Below, one piece after another: positions 57,714 through 57,998 of a stretch of 57,998 nucleotides of DNA. The position numbers were made by a program, and so were the translations under genes. Each line of letters starts with the position of its first letter. The stretch's first letter is position 1. The notes under the pieces are model-generated. The model was not told where the DNA came from. It saw only the letters and a list, made by a program, of their open reading frames with translations, and ran no database searches. This DNA is from Chryseosolibacter indicum (GTDB taxonomy: Bacteria > Bacteroidota > Bacteroidia > Cytophagales > Cyclobacteriaceae). The stretch is taken from positions 1 through 57,998 of the forward strand of contig NZ_JAHESD010000033.1 in NCBI RefSeq assembly GCF_018598585.1. The letters run 5' to 3'.

Positions 57714-57998
57714 ATGCCCGATTTCCAGATAAAAAAGAATGCAAAAGAGTATGATGTATGTATCATCGGCTCTGGCGCAGGTGGCGGCATGGCCGCATTC
57801 ACATTGGCAAATGCCGGAATTAAAGTTGTTATGCTTGAAGCAGGCCCAATGTATGACCCTGCGAAAAATGTAACACAATTAAAATGGTCCTATGAATCGC
57901 CCCGGCGTGGCGCAGCATCTGTTCACCGTCACTTTGGCGATATGGACGCTGCTTATGGTGGATGGCAACTTGAAGGTGAACCTTATACCCATAAAAAC
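57714..57998 (+). CDS. GMC-type FAD oxidoreductase, N-terminal part (cut by window edge)
   Basis: 95 codons from the ATG at 57714 to the window edge. [20 protein letters not shown] is the dinucleotide-binding loop for FAD, followed by [15 protein letters not shown] with the ribose-binding Glu. This is the pattern of the glucose-methanol-choline oxidoreductases common in Bacteroidota, often paired with a gluconate-dehydrogenase-like subunit. The rest is outside the window, so substrate and completeness are unknown. A terminator separates it from the SusD gene. Confidence 0.85.
   Translation, partial: MPDFQIKKNAKEYDVCIIGSGAGGGMAAFTLANAGIKVVMLEAGPMYDPAKNVTQLKWSYESPRRGAASVHRHFGDMDAAYGGWQLEGEPYTHKN

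Overview
The window looks like the chromosome of a Bacteroidota bacterium, most likely of the order Cytophagales. The evidence is three SusC/SusD outer-membrane pairs, lipoproteins with Bacteroidota-type N-termini, an ECF sigma/FecR/STN-SusC locus, and candidate promoters fitting the Bacteroidota form TTTG-N19-TAnnTTTG. Base composition is AT-rich and Shine-Dalgarno sequences are weak. The order-level placement is inference from gene content. I see no insertion sequence, prophage or CRISPR array. | Layout: (1) 1-6748, minus strand: a chemotaxis operon in the order cheY, cheA, cheW, MCP with two HAMP-like segments, a TolC/CzcC-like outer-membrane protein, and cheR cut by the window edge. (2) 7164-11351: tspO, then a copper module of copA, a 65-residue cysteine-containing protein and a CXXC metal-binding protein, closed by a strong bidirectional terminator. 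(3) 11379-17100, minus: a LuxR-type regulator with a degenerate receiver, then SusC, SusD and a small lipoprotein. (4) 17528-18400: a surface-lipoprotein gene broken by five frame changes. (5) 18784-21913: tRNA-Glu, gap, a membrane-anchored J-domain/TPR protein and a TerB-like protein. (6) 22028-29213: the complete histidine operon hisGDCBHAFI, headed by a leader peptide with five consecutive His codons and a full set of mutually exclusive attenuator stems. (7) 29215-34381: a secreted protein of unknown function, a membrane histidine kinase with an unusual C-terminal SpoIIAA-like domain, a PAP2 phosphatase, riboflavin synthase and a DUF72 protein. (8) 34881-48440, minus: a SusC/SusD pair followed, after a terminator, by three FG-GAP/VCBS proteins, the last with a CXXCH motif and its signal peptide one base out of frame. 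(9) 48845-50578: cysS and yidD. (10) 50656-57547: ECF sigma factor, FecR anti-sigma, STN-bearing SusC, SusD, then the start of a GMC-type oxidoreductase. | How the parts work together: the histidine operon makes the whole pathway from PRPP and is probably tuned by ribosome stalling in the leader. The three SusCD loci import different, unidentified substrates. One is likely controlled by a surface-signalling sigma/anti-sigma cascade, one lies beside a LuxR-type regulator, and one carries large beta-propeller lipoproteins. The findings I rate highest are the his attenuator, the frameshifted CXXCH lipoprotein, the kinase-SpoIIAA fusion and the TolC-like gene inside the chemotaxis operon.
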